From Chloroflexota bacterium (GTDB taxonomy: Bacteria > Chloroflexota > Dehalococcoidia > Lucifugimonadales > JADFKI01): DNA of 31,002 nucleotides. How positions within the stretch are numbered: position 1 is the stretch's first letter; each line of letters opens with the position of its first letter. The notes under the pieces were generated by a model that was not told the origin of the DNA, made no database searches, and worked only from the letters and a program-made list of their open reading frames with translations. This document shows positions 1 to 8,908 of the stretch, one piece after another. The position numbers and the translations under genes were made by a program. Location of the stretch: contig JADFKI010000005.1 of the NCBI GenBank assembly GCA_022565015.1, positions 1 through 31,002 on the forward strand. Reading direction: 5' to 3'.

Positions 1-110
1 ATGCTCAAATGCGAATAAAAACAACAGCCCGCTCACCCCCTGAGCGTCGACATAGCTATGTTAGAGCACCTGTTCGCCTGAGTCAAGGCGTTCTGAGCGG
101 ATGCGGCTGA

Positions 111-392
111 CCCCAACGTGGCGGGGGTAGCGACTGGCGGGTAATCGTTGGTCTACCAGGAGACATCCAAGACGGGATCGAGGCCTTCCAGACAGCATGG
201 CACGACCTAGAGGAGGTGAACACGACCTTGATAGGAGACACCAAAAGCTACCAGGAAATGAATGAGGAATTGGGGATGAGGGCCGCAGACCTACAAAATC
301 TGCGGCCCTCTTTATTCGCCCACGTGGGCAACCACAAAATCAATCAGGTGTGCGAGGACCTAAAGGAATTGGGTGTCTCCGGTCTACCGTAG
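111..392 (+). pseudogene. Open-frame remnant without a clear start, unknown function
   Basis: A 93-codon open frame runs from just after a TGA at 108-110 to a TAG at 390-392. The product would be mostly helical and charged (it contains EAFQTAWHDLEEVN and VCEDLKELGVSGLP), which looks more protein-like than random. The only ATG in a useful place is at 261, leaving 43 codons, and I see no good ribosome binding site. It may be the 3' remnant of a longer gene or simply a chance frame. The perfect hairpin at 278-310 lies inside it, which argues against a normal gene running through. I do not recognise a family. Confidence 0.25.
278..316 (+). terminator. Candidate Rho-independent terminator
   Basis: A perfect 12-bp stem (GAGGGCCGCAGA, 278-289, with its complement at 299-310) closes a 9-base loop and is followed by TTTATT. 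The T-tract is short, so efficiency is uncertain, but a perfect 12-bp arm pair is unlikely by chance. It would end transcripts entering from the left edge of the window. Confidence 0.55.
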
Positions 393-526
393 GGTACTGA
401 TGAGGCTGTGAAACCCAGCCGAAACCATAAAGGTAGCGTGACCTCTACGCAAAAGGAGGGGGGGGGAGGAGGTTAAACGGGCTGCGCCCCGGCCAAGCAG
501 CTTACCTTTAATCGTAGCCCCGCCTG

Positions 527-901
527 TCATCCGAGTAGCTCTCTGCCGAACAGTAGAATCAAAGATATCGAGCCGTCACCAGCGTTGCCAGTGGCGGTTA
601 GGTCTACTGAGTCATTCTCATCAATGATGATCCCCTCAAAGGTGCCGAACTGCTCTTGTGCTTGTACCGCCGTGATGCTGACCGCGAGGTTGGCAACCGA
701 CTTGCTGATTAGAACGCGTGAGCTACCAGTAGCGATCTCCCGGACGAACCAGCGGAGATGCCAACGTTGCCCCTCGGGTACGGTGTGGTAGTTGACAGTG
801 TTGCCCAACGCTCCCGTCAGGTCCCCATTGGCAAATATGGCATCCTCTGATAGCAGCAGACTCGACACGTCCACGATGGGCGCGATGAGTCTGGCTACCA
901 A
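527..901 (-). CDS. Small hypothetical beta-rich protein
   Basis: Encodes about 124 residues with alternating hydrophobic/polar segments (GQRWHLRWFVRE, NLAVSITAVQAQ, GSISLILLFGRELLG) typical of a beta-sandwich. It has no signal peptide or cysteines. The assigned start is TTG at 899-901 and the frame stays open further upstream, so the true start is uncertain. I do not recognise a family; phage or capsule structural proteins sometimes look like this. The gene runs head-to-head against the truncated SLBB gene, and the coding evidence on each strand meets almost exactly at about 890-905, which suggests a recombination or assembly junction there. Confidence 0.45.
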   Translation of the reverse strand: MVARLIAPIVDVSSLLLSEDAIFANGDLTGALGNTVNYHTVPEGQRWHLRWFVREIATGSSRVLISKSVANLAVSITAVQAQEQFGTFEGIIIDENDSVDLTATGNAGDGSISLILLFGRELLG

Positions 902-1299
902 AGGCGGGAACCCCTTCGCCTGCCCTGCCGGACGGAGCGGTGGTGACCGTCATCCCGCGGAAGCCTTCGGAAATCGCCGTGATCGGTCTGGTAAAGAGAC
1001 CCGGCCAGTATGAGATTCCCTTCGACACCGACCTGCGCCTGCTCGGGGCACTGGCCCTGGGCGGGGGGCTCACGATGGAGATCGTGAACAAAGTGAACAT
1101 CATTCGCACCCCGCCCGACGGGTCGCGGGCGATCGTGATCCGAGCTTCCGTCCGGAAGGCGAAGCGCGACGGGGCCGCGAACATCCGTCTCGCTCCCGGA
1201 GACGTCGTCAGCGTGGAAGAAACGCCGCTGACGTTTATCGTGGGGACGATTCGGGACTTTGTGCGGCTGGGATTCTCCAGCGCGGTTCCGGGGCTGTAG
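889..1299 (+). pseudogene. 3' fragment of polysaccharide export (SLBB/Wza-like) gene
   Basis: The frame is open from 889 (after a TGA at 886-888) to the TAG at 1297-1299; the first usable start codon is GTG at 940. The product matches the C-terminal part of an outer-membrane polysaccharide export protein. It has an SLBB-type beta-grasp core (GLVKRPGQYEIP, LRLLGALALGGG, VNIIR) followed by NIRLAPGDVVSVEETPLTF. The N-terminal Poly_export domain, signal peptide and lipobox of the family are absent, so this is a truncated gene. The following frame starts with a Wzz-like region a few bases later, which is the usual order in exopolysaccharide operons. The family assignment is from motif recognition; whether the truncation is biological or an assembly artefact is open. 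Confidence 0.6.
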
Positions 1300-1316
1300 G
1301 GACATTGATCAGTTTG

Positions 1317-2393
1317 ATGCAAGACATTCATCCGACATCAATGCCGCCCTTTCCTACGCCGTCAAACGTCGACACGATACGCGGCCTCATCCGGTTTCTG
1401 CGGACGCTGAAATATCGCCGGAGCTACCTCATCGCAGCTCTGATCGTGGCGAGCCTGTTGGGAGGGATGTATTACAGCACCGCGCCACGGATCTACCGGG
1501 CGACGGCAACGCTGATGGTCGTCTCCCTGGAGCCAGAAGAGGCGGACCTTTCCATTACGAAGACGGCCTCCGACAACCACGTGCTCGCAGGAGAACACGT
1601 CGTGTTTACGTTACATGTCTTGAATGTCGGCCTGGCCACGTCCACGGACGTCGTCGTTACCGACACCCTGCCGTCGAGGCTGGCCTTCGTTTCAGCGGAG
1701 TCTACGCTGGGAACATGCAGCGAGTCCGGCGGCGTCGTCACCTGCGAGATCGGTGACCTTGGAGCTGGCGAGGGCGCGGAGATAACCGTAGAGGTTGAGG
1801 CCCTGCGCTCCGGTATGGCGGTGAATACGGCTGAGGTGAGCGGCAACGACGCCGACGCAGACGATAGCGACAACAGCGACTCGGCGTCGGTGGACATCAG
1901 CGCGCTGTCCGGAAGCGGCATCGACATAAAGCCCGGGTCGGACCGCAACCCGCTCAACCTCAACGGCAGAGGCGTGGTGCCGGTCCTGTTGTTCGGCGGC
2001 GACGGCTTCGACGTCCACGACGTTGACATATCGACGCTCCGTTTCGGCTTCGACGGTGACGAGGCCCGGCCCGCCCATGGCGGCCACATCGGCGACCTGT
2101 CCGGAGATGGCATCGACGACCTCATGCTTCACTTCCGTCGGGACATGCTTGGCATGCCGCAAGGCCTCTCCAAGAGAGACATCGTCACGTTGACCCTCAC
2201 GGGAGAGATGACGGACGGGACCGAATTCCAGGAAGAAGATTTCGTAACTATCGTGGGCAACCCGTCCAAGTTCCAAAATTCGGAAGGTGGGCCTGAGCTC
2301 TTCTCGCCTGGGGCTAAGGGTAAAAGCAAGGGCAAGTCCAAGGGACCAAAAAACAAGGGCCCCAAGGGCAAAGGTAGAGGTCCCAGGTGGTAG
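1317..2393 (+). CDS. Fusion protein: Wzz-like N-terminus joined to DUF11 surface protein with GK-rich tail
   Basis: About 358 residues from the ATG at 1317 (a TTG at 1305 is also possible). Counted from 1305: residues 24-73 resemble the start of a Wzz/chain-length determinant (TIRGLIRFLRTLKYRR, then a membrane helix at 41-60, then PRIYRATATLMVV). Residues 80-198 form a DUF11-type repeat domain (ADLSITKTASD, VTDTLPSRLAFVS). Residues 206-250 carry the IDIKPGSD...GVVPVLLFG segment common in secreted bacterial proteins. Residues 264-273 (DLSGDGIDDL) resemble an FG-GAP or dockerin calcium loop. Residues 337-360 are Lys/Gly rich. DUF11 proteins normally begin with a signal peptide, whereas here a Wzz anchor takes its place, changing family abruptly near residue 73. 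A real fusion would be a cell-surface protein held by one N-terminal membrane helix; a chimeric contig is the alternative. Confidence 0.6.
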   Translation: MQDIHPTSMPPFPTPSNVDTIRGLIRFLRTLKYRRSYLIAALIVASLLGGMYYSTAPRIYRATATLMVVSLEPEEADLSITKTASDNHVLAGEHVVFTLHVLNVGLATSTDVVVTDTLPSRLAFVSAESTLGTCSESGGVVTCEIGDLGAGEGAEITVEVEALRSGMAVNTAEVSGNDADADDSDNSDSASVDISALSGSGIDIKPGSDRNPLNLNGRGVVPVLLFGGDGFDVHDVDISTLRFGFDGDEARPAHGGHIGDLSGDGIDDLMLHFRRDMLGMPQGLSKRDIVTLTLTGEMTDGTEFQEEDFVTIVGNPSKFQNSEGGPELFSPGAKGKSKGKSKGPKNKGPKGKGRGPRW

Positions 2394-2418
2394 CTCCGGC
2401 CGCCGAGCTCCCTACCCC

Positions 2419-2474
2419 GGCCCCGCGCTCCAGGTGAACCGTGTGCCTCCTCACCGAGCGCGGGGCCTTTTTTA
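2419..2474 (+). terminator. Rho-independent terminator after the DUF11 gene
   Basis: A perfect 12-bp stem (GGCCCCGCGCTC at 2419-2430 with GAGCGCGGGGCC at 2456-2467) encloses a 25-base loop and is followed directly by six T residues. It lies 26 bases past the stop codon at 2393 and ends the left accessory block. Confidence 0.85.
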
Positions 2475-2886
2475 TGCAGCCGGCATGTCCCGCCTCCCGG
2501 ACTTGAGGCGAATCGGGCCAACCCGTCTTACATCGGCCTCCCAAATGGCCCGGGCGGTGTTCCGCAGCCGTGAGCATCTTTCGCGGAAAGGGTGAGTCGC
2601 CGCTTCGATAGTCGATTTTCCCACCTCGCCCGCGTTCGACCGCATCCGACTGGGCTACCAGTATGTGTACACAACAGTGGCCGGTACGCTTGCGGTCATT
2701 CGGTCCTTCATAAATGTCGCAGCCGCCGACACTCTGGATGGCTTCGCGCCTCTGGGAATCCACGGAACTGGTATCATAGAATATTGTCGGCTGCCCACCT
2801 GTATCAAAATGCGTATTTGCGTGTATCTTCAATACGTGGAGCGCCCAGCGACTTAGATTCAAACGAAACTGAGAGAGTGGACCTGC
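2475..2886. other. Intergenic region upstream of metH, nothing recognised
   Basis: Several short frames exist here but have arginine/cysteine-rich, non-protein-like translations. I looked for a cobalamin or SAM riboswitch before metH and saw no convincing B12-box or SAM core. No clear promoter hexamers were found. Confidence 0.5.
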
Positions 2887-5800
2887 TTGGTAAATGAACC
2901 AAAGACTACCCCGTCCGGAGAAGTCGTCGATTGCACTGAAGCACTCGAGGAGATTCTAGGGCGGCGCGTGCTAGTCATCGCGGGCCCCATGGGCACGTCG
3001 GTGCAGGAATACAGCCTGGGCGAGGATGAGTTTCGCGGCGATGCGCTTCGAGACCACCCGTCGGACCTCAAGGGCGCCATGGATGTACTGTCCATTACCC
3101 AACCGCAGATCGTCGAGGAGATACAGAGGCGTTGGCTGGAGGCGGGGGCGGACATCCTCGAGACCAATACCTTCAACTCCAACAGCATCTCAATGTCGGA
3201 CTACGCCCTGGAGAGTCACGTCTACGCGATGAACGTAGAGTCGGCCCGAATCGCAAGGAGGCTGACGGACGAGTTCACGGCCCTCACGCCGGAGAAGCCG
3301 CGATTCGCATGCGGCGTCATAGGCCCGACGAACCGAACGGCTTCGATATCTCCAAAGGTGAGTGACCCCGGTTATCGCAATGTCACCTTCGACCAGCTCG
3401 TCGCCGCCTACGAAGAGTCCACGCGCGGGCTTTTGGATGGCGGCTCTCAGATGCTGCTCGTCGAGACGGTGTTCGACACGCTGAACGCAAAGGCGGCCCT
3501 GTACGCCATAGCCAAGGTGTTCGAGGAAGAGGGCGTAAGGGTGCCCGTGATGGTCTCGGGCACCATCACCGACGCCAGCGGCCGCACGCTATCGGGGCAG
3601 ACACCCGAGGCCTTCTACGCGTCGGTCTCTCACTTCCCGCTTCTCAGCGTCGGGCTGAATTGCGCCCTGGGGAGCAGGGAGATGGGCCAGTTCCTTCCCG
3701 CCTTGAGCGGAGTTTCCAGGTACTTCGTAAGCTGCCATCCCAACGCCGGCCTTCCCAACGAGTTCGGCGAGTACGACGAGACGCCGGAGTATATGGCCGA
3801 GCAGATCAAGAGCTACGTCACGGGAGGCTATGCCAACATAGTCGGCTCTTGCTGCGGCTCGACGCCGGACCACGTGCGGGCCATCACGGAGGCCGTACAG
3901 GGCCTGGAGCCAAGGACGCTCCCACGGGTATCCCACAATACCTTTCTGAGCGGCCTGGAGCTTCTGGAGATTCGACCGGACTCCAACTTCATAAACGTCG
4001 GTGAGCGCACCAACGTCACGGGCTCGGCGCGATTTCGACGGCTCATCAAAGACGGCAAGTATGAAGAGGCCCTTTCGGTGGCAAGGCAACAGGTGGAGGA
4101 CGGCGCGCAGATCATCGACATCAACATGGACGAGGGCCTGCTGGATTCCGAGGCCGTCATGACCAGGTTCGTCAACCTCATTGCCGTTGAGCCGGATATC
4201 AGCCGCGTGCCGCTGATGATCGACAGCTCGCGCTTCAGCGTGATCGTGGCGGGCCTCAAGTGCGCGCAGGGCAAATGCGTGGTCAACTCCATTTCGCTCA
4301 AAGAGGGGGAGGAGCCCTTCAGAGAGCAGGCGAGGGAGGTCCGACGCTATGGCGCGGCCGTCATAGTCATGGCCTTCGACGAGGAGGGACAGGCCGACAC
4401 CCTCGAACGCAAGGTCGATATAAGCGAGCGGGCTTATCGCATACTCGTCGACGAGCTGGGCTTCCCGCCCGAAGACGTGATATTCGACCCCAACATATTT
4501 GCGATCGGCACCGGCATCGAGGAGCACAACAACTACGCCGTGGACTATATCAAGGCGTGCAGACGCCTGAAGGAGAGTTTTCCGTACGCCCACGTGAGCG
4601 GCGGCGTGAGCAACGTGTCTTTCTCGTTTCGCGGCAACAATACCGTCCGTGAGGCGATACATTCCGTGTTCCTATACCACGCCACACAGGCGGGCATGGA
4701 CATGGGCATCGTCAACGCGGGGCAGCTCGGCGTGTACGAGGACATTCCCGACGACCTGAAGGAAGCCGTGGAGGACCTGGTCCTCAACCGTCGGCCGGAT
4801 TCCACGGAGCGCCTGCTGGCACTGGCTGTATCTGTCGAAGACAAGACCAGAGAGAGGGTCAGGGATGACGCCTGGCGGAGCGCTTCCGTGGGGGAGCGGA
4901 TTACCCATGCCCTGGTGAAGGGAATAAACGAATTCATCGTGCAGGACGCCGAAGAGGCCAGGCAGGGATCGCAGCGTTCGATTGAAGTCATAGAAGGGCC
5001 GCTCATGGACGGCATGAACCACGTCGGCGACCTCTTCGGCTCCGGCAAGATGTTCTTGCCGCAGGTCGTGAAGAGCGCCCGTGTGATGAAGCAGGCGGTT
5101 GCGTACCTCGTACCGTTCATTCAGGAGGAGACCCCCGAGTCCGAGGAAAAGGTCAAAACCAAGATCGTCATGGCGACCGTCAAGGGCGACGTTCACGATA
5201 TCGGCAAAAACATAGTCGGCGTCGTGCTCGCCTGCAACAACTACGAGGTAATCGACCTGGGCGTCATGGTGCCCTTCCAGAAAATCCTGGACACTGCCGT
5301 GGAGGAAAAAGCCGATGTCATCGGTCTGAGCGGCCTTATCACGCCCTCGCTGGACGAGATGGTCACGGTGGCCCAGGAGATGCAGAAGCAGGAGTTCAGC
5401 ATTCCTCTGCTAATAGGTGGGGCCACGACTTCGATCGCCCATACGGCGGTGCGAATCGATCCCCGGTACTCTAACCCCGTCATTCACGTAAAGGACGCTT
5501 CGAGGTCCGTTGGCGTCATGAGCGAGCTGCTAAAGGAAGACACTCGCGCCGAGTTTGCCGCCAGGGTCAAGTCCGAATATGAGCAGGTCCGCGAGTCCAG
5601 GGCCAGTCGCGACGGCTCGCAGCCACTGCTGAAGATTGAAGAGGCACGAGCGCGTAGGGAGAGCTTCGACTGGCCTCAGACCGTCGCCCTACAACCGGAT
5701 GCTATGGGGGTGAAGGTTTTCGACGACTATCCGTTGAGTGAGCTCGTCGACCGCATCGACTGGTCTCCCTTCTTCCAGGTCTGGGAGCTCAGGGGACGGT

Positions 5801-6621
5801 TTCCCGACGTTTTGAACAACCCAACTTATGGCGCCGAGGCCACGGAGCTGTACAACGATGCGCAGGCGCTGCTCAAGCGTATCGTCGACGAGCGCCTGCT
5901 GACCGCGAAGGCCGTCGTGGGCTTCTACCCCGCTGCCGGTGTCGGAGACGACGTAGACCTGTACGTTGACGGCCGGCGCCGCGAGGTGTTGACGAGGTTC
6001 CATTTCCTCAGGCAGCAGACGGACAAGTCGCGCCTTCGAGAGCGGTTCCAGCAGGGTAACTTCTGCCTCGCCGACTTTGTCGCCCCTAAAGAGTCTTCGG
6101 TGCAAGACCATCTTGGCGCGTTCGTCGTGACGGCGGGCATAGGGCTTGACGACCTGGTCAGGGAGTTCGAGGCCGATAACGACGATTACAATGCCATCAT
6201 GGCCAAGGCACTGGCCGACAGGCTGGCCGAAGCGCTGGCGGAGCGAATGCACGAGCACGTGCGCAGAGAGCTGTGGGGCTACGCCAAAGACGAGGCGCTG
6301 TCCAACGAAGACATGATAAAAGAGAGATACCGGGGCATTCGGCCCGCACCCGGCTATCCGGCCTGTCCCGACCACACCGAGAAGCGAGCGCTGTTCGACC
6401 TGCTGGACGCCGAGCGCAACACGGGCGTGAAGCTCACCGAAAACTTCGCGATGTGGCCGGCCGCGTCTGTCAGCGGTTTCTATTTCTCACATCCGGCCTC
6501 TCACTACTTCGGCGTAGGCAAGATCGGCCGCGATCAGGTGGAGGACTATGCCCGGCGAAAGGGTATGGATGTGGCTGAGGTCGAGCGCTGGCTTCGGCCT
6601 AACCTCGCCTACGATGCGTAG
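2887..6621 (+). CDS. metH: Cobalamin-dependent methionine synthase
   Basis: Transfers the methyl group of 5-methyltetrahydrofolate to homocysteine through a cobalamin cofactor, making methionine in the cytoplasm. At 1244 residues it has the full four-module length. The homocysteine module carries the zinc ligands Cys259 (GLNCALG) and Cys322/Cys323 (GSCCGSTPDH). The pterin module starts near INVGERTNVTGS. The B12 module has the DxHxxG motif (GDVHDIGKNIVG) with the axial ligand His770, plus GLSGLITPS and GGATTS. The C-terminal activation (SAM-binding) module has RPAPGYPACPDH and ends SHYFGVGKIGRDQVEDYA. The start is TTG at 2887, with GAGAG about 11 bases upstream; the nearby ATG is out of frame. 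One oddity is that the usual DG(A/G)MGT near the N-terminus reads AGPMGT. It stands alone between a terminator and a convergent gene. Confidence 0.97.
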   Translation: MVNEPKTTPSGEVVDCTEALEEILGRRVLVIAGPMGTSVQEYSLGEDEFRGDALRDHPSDLKGAMDVLSITQPQIVEEIQRRWLEAGADILETNTFNSNSISMSDYALESHVYAMNVESARIARRLTDEFTALTPEKPRFACGVIGPTNRTASISPKVSDPGYRNVTFDQLVAAYEESTRGLLDGGSQMLLVETVFDTLNAKAALYAIAKVFEEEGVRVPVMVSGTITDASGRTLSGQTPEAFYASVSHFPLLSVGLNCALGSREMGQFLPALSGVSRYFVSCHPNAGLPNEFGEYDETPEYMAEQIKSYVTGGYANIVGSCCGSTPDHVRAITEAVQGLEPRTLPRVSHNTFLSGLELLEIRPDSNFINVGERTNVTGSARFRRLIKDGKYEEALSVARQQVEDGAQIIDINMDEGLLDSEAVMTRFVNLIAVEPDISRVPLMIDSSRFSVIVAGLKCAQGKCVVNSISLKEGEEPFREQAREVRRYGAAVIVMAFDEEGQADTLERKVDISERAYRILVDELGFPPEDVIFDPNIFAIGTGIEEHNNYAVDYIKACRRLKESFPYAHVSGGVSNVSFSFRGNNTVREAIHSVFLYHATQAGMDMGIVNAGQLGVYEDIPDDLKEAVEDLVLNRRPDSTERLLALAVSVEDKTRERVRDDAWRSASVGERITHALVKGINEFIVQDAEEARQGSQRSIEVIEGPLMDGMNHVGDLFGSGKMFLPQVVKSARVMKQAVAYLVPFIQEETPESEEKVKTKIVMATVKGDVHDIGKNIVGVVLACNNYEVIDLGVMVPFQKILDTAVEEKADVIGLSGLITPSLDEMVTVAQEMQKQEFSIPLLIGGATTSIAHTAVRIDPRYSNPVIHVKDASRSVGVMSELLKEDTRAEFAARVKSEYEQVRESRASRDGSQPLLKIEEARARRESFDWPQTVALQPDAMGVKVFDDYPLSELVDRIDWSPFFQVWELRGRFPDVLNNPTYGAEATELYNDAQALLKRIVDERLLTAKAVVGFYPAAGVGDDVDLYVDGRRREVLTRFHFLRQQTDKSRLRERFQQGNFCLADFVAPKESSVQDHLGAFVVTAGIGLDDLVREFEADNDDYNAIMAKALADRLAEALAERMHEHVRRELWGYAKDEALSNEDMIKERYRGIRPAPGYPACPDHTEKRALFDLLDAERNTGVKLTENFAMWPAASVSGFYFSHPASHYFGVGKIGRDQVEDYARRKGMDVAEVERWLRPNLAYDA

Positions 6622-6651
6622 TCGGCTCCCGCAACGTCAAACCGCGCACTA

Positions 6652-6743
6652 GCAGGCTGATGAAAAATGGGGAGTGCAGAGGGGCTGAGCCCCTTTGCCG
6701 GGAGTCTGAGGGTGTCCCATAGATACAGATTTCTTCCCTTTCC
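6652..6743. repeat. Candidate dispersed palindromic repeat element
   Basis: The gap between the convergent genes metH and the oxidoreductase holds a compact, non-coding, palindrome-rich block. It contains AGGGGCTGAGCCCCT as a near-perfect short hairpin, followed by GGGAGTCTGAGGGTGTCCC. The style (short GC hairpin, then a second imperfect palindrome, next to a GCAGGCTGATGAAAAATGG end) resembles repetitive extragenic elements found in many bacterial genomes. Only one copy lies in this window, so its repeat status is inferred. No T-tract follows, so it is not a standard terminator. Confidence 0.35.
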
Positions 6744-6794
6744 TTACTCGAATGGGCGCCTGAGGGATGGTCGGAAGAGTTTTACAACGCCCTT

Positions 6795-7835
6795 CTAGAC
6801 GGTGATTGGGTCGATTCTTACCGCCCGGCCCGTCGCCGCCGATTCGATGATGGCCAGCGTCACCTGTACCGTGCTGAGGCCGTCCTCCCCGGATGCGTGG
6901 AAGACCTCGTCGTTCTCGATAGCCCGATTGAAGGCCTCTGTCTGCAGCCTGTAAAGAGTAAGCAGGTCTTCTTCGTATGACTCCGAGAGCTCCTGAGACT
7001 CCGTCGCGATCTCCAGCTTACCCGTCTGCGCCTCCCATAGCGTGCCTCTCAGCGCGATCTTGCCGTTACTGCCGTAGACCATGGCGTCGTTTTCGGTATC
7101 GGGCATCCTTCTCCCGGCGACGATTGTGCCGATCGTCCCGTTTTTGAATCGAAGGGCGACGGCCGCGGCCTGCTCCAGAGGCCTTTCCTCAGTCTGGCCG
7201 TCCGTGATGGCGGCGACCTCGACGATGGGCTCGCCCATGAGAAACTGGAGGAAGTCCATCACGTGGACGCCCGTGCCCATTAACGTGGACGCCCCGCCCA
7301 TCATCGTGGGGTCGTCCCACCATGCGCTGCGCCCCGTGCGTACCGGCGGGTCCACGACACCCCGGCGGCCGAGACACCACTGGCCCTGAATCATCGAGAT
7401 GACTCCCAACGAGCCGCTTTCTATCACCTCTCTCGCCTTGATATGGCCGGGATGGAAGCGGAGCTGGAATCCGACGCCCAGCTTGACGCCATTGTCCCTG
7501 CAGGCGCGGACCATGTCGGAGGCGTCCTGCAGCTTCGTGGCCATCGGCTTCTCAACCAGGACGTGCTTTCCGGCTTTGGCGGCGGCAATTGCCTGGGCTG
7601 CGTGAACATGGTTGGGAGATGCTATGAAAACGGCGTCGACCCTCGGGTCCCGCAGAAGCGCATCCAGCGAGTCGTAGGCGTTGGGAATATCGTGCCTGCG
7701 TGCGAATTCCTGGGTGGTGTCCATGGAGCGGCTGTAGACAGCCACAATGTCTGTGTCCGCAGCCGTCTTCATTCCCGGGACCACCTTGCGGTCCGGGTGA
7801 TTGCCCGCGCTGATTATTCCCCATCCAACAGTCAA
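6795..7835 (-). CDS. Gfo/Idh/MocA-family NAD(P)-dependent oxidoreductase
   Basis: 346 residues. The N-terminal Rossmann fold begins GWGIISAGNHPDRK, followed by VDAVFIASPNHVHA and the hallmark VLVEKPMA (Glu-Lys-Pro at 95-97), where the Lys contacts the cofactor and substrate. The C-terminal half has the usual alpha/beta domain with GTGVHVMDFLQFL, which contains the His/Asp pair of the active site. Such enzymes oxidise or reduce sugars, inositols or related hydroxy compounds; the substrate cannot be told from sequence. The start is TTG at 7833-7835. The gene lies 39 bases downstream of the deacetylase on the same strand, so the two are probably one transcript and may act on the same carbohydrate. 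Confidence 0.9.
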   Translation of the reverse strand: MTVGWGIISAGNHPDRKVVPGMKTAADTDIVAVYSRSMDTTQEFARRHDIPNAYDSLDALLRDPRVDAVFIASPNHVHAAQAIAAAKAGKHVLVEKPMATKLQDASDMVRACRDNGVKLGVGFQLRFHPGHIKAREVIESGSLGVISMIQGQWCLGRRGVVDPPVRTGRSAWWDDPTMMGGASTLMGTGVHVMDFLQFLMGEPIVEVAAITDGQTEERPLEQAAAVALRFKNGTIGTIVAGRRMPDTENDAMVYGSNGKIALRGTLWEAQTGKLEIATESQELSESYEEDLLTLYRLQTEAFNRAIENDEVFHASGEDGLSTVQVTLAIIESAATGRAVRIDPITV

Positions 7836-7874
7836 CTCTCTTATTCAGTCCTTTCTTAAAAATAAGCCTGGCTG

Positions 7875-8684
7875 TTAGCGCATGCCTTCGTCGGTCCATG
7901 CCCTTGCAACGTCTATGCAGCGCATGAATTCGACGTTTGGGTGGGACCGTATGTACTTGATGAGCTTCTCCAAAACGACCATCTTGGCGAGCCGCCCCGT
8001 GGTATGCGGATGCATGTTGAGTATGAGCGCGCTGCCGTACTGGTAGGCGCCGTCGAACTCCATCTCCCATGCCTTGTAGATGTCCTGAGGCGTGTTCAGG
8101 GTGCCGGCGCCGCGATTGTAGGTATAGTAATGCGCGTCGCCCTGAGCCCAATCGTTGGGAATCTCGACTATACGTCCCTCTGATGTCTCAACGAAATGAG
8201 GCGAGTCGTGTCCCATCTGGCTGGAGTCGTACACGAACCCCTTCTGAATGAGAAAGCTCAGCGTGTTGTCGCTCATCTCCAGCGAGGGCGAGCGGTAACC
8301 CCAGGGACGCTCTCCCGTGATTCCTTCGAGAATCTCCAGGCCCTTGTCCAGGACCTCCAGCTCTTGCTCCGGACTTAGCGTGGCGGCGGGTTCGTGCAGA
8401 TAGCCGTGGTGGCCGATCTCGTGGCCCCGCCGCTTGATGTCCTTCACGATCTCTACGTTTCGCTCGGCCGTGTAGCCGGGGATAAAGAAGGTCGAGCGTA
8501 TGTCATATCGGTCCAGCAGGTCGAGAATGCGCTTCGCACCCACGTTAAGACCAAACTGGACTCTCGAAAACGCCGAGGGCTTTTTATGGGCCTCCGGATC
8601 TCTGTTCAGCGCCGCCGAGACGCCGTCAAGATCGAAGGTGAGCAGCACGGCGCACTGCGTGTCTCCGGGCCATATACCTGACAT
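7875..8684 (-). CDS. Polysaccharide deacetylase (NodB homology) family protein
   Basis: 269 residues with the NodB-fold motifs in order: TFDLDG (Asp18, Asp20; motif 1), HHGYLH (His93 and His97, the expected metal ligands; motif 2), GYRSPS (motif 3) and LNMHPHTTGR (late His motif). It has no signal peptide or membrane segment, so it is probably cytoplasmic. It belongs to the group that includes Helicobacter-type PgdA and PuuE-like allantoinase homologues, so the substrate may be an N-acyl sugar or a small cyclic amide rather than cell wall. An AGGAG lies about 8 bases before the ATG at 8682-8684. It is the first gene of a likely two-gene operon with the downstream oxidoreductase and is divergent from the membrane protein gene. 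Confidence 0.88.
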   Translation of the reverse strand: MSGIWPGDTQCAVLLTFDLDGVSAALNRDPEAHKKPSAFSRVQFGLNVGAKRILDLLDRYDIRSTFFIPGYTAERNVEIVKDIKRRGHEIGHHGYLHEPAATLSPEQELEVLDKGLEILEGITGERPWGYRSPSLEMSDNTLSFLIQKGFVYDSSQMGHDSPHFVETSEGRIVEIPNDWAQGDAHYYTYNRGAGTLNTPQDIYKAWEMEFDGAYQYGSALILNMHPHTTGRLAKMVVLEKLIKYIRSHPNVEFMRCIDVARAWTDEGMR

Positions 8685-8908
8685 TCGGCCTCTCCTGAAG
8701 TACCTGTGATGAATGTTTGCACCGCACGATCGCGGCCAACGAAGCGGGTTAGAGTTTAGTTCCGAGCGGATGCCGTGTCAAACGCTTTTCCGGCCATACA
8801 CGAACGACCCATGCAAGCGCGATTATGAAATTGAAGGGTTGTTTCAATGATTCGAGGAATCTGGTGTCGTCCATAATAACTTGGAAGAACACCAATACAT
8901 ATATACGA

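Noticed and set aside
451..472. Polypurine tract with a run of nine G residues
   Set aside because: Could form unusual structure or cause assembly errors, but no feature can be tied to it from sequence alone.
2592..2897. Open frames upstream of metH
   Set aside because: Translations are Arg/Cys/His rich without protein-like pattern or recognisable motif, and they overlap the metH start.
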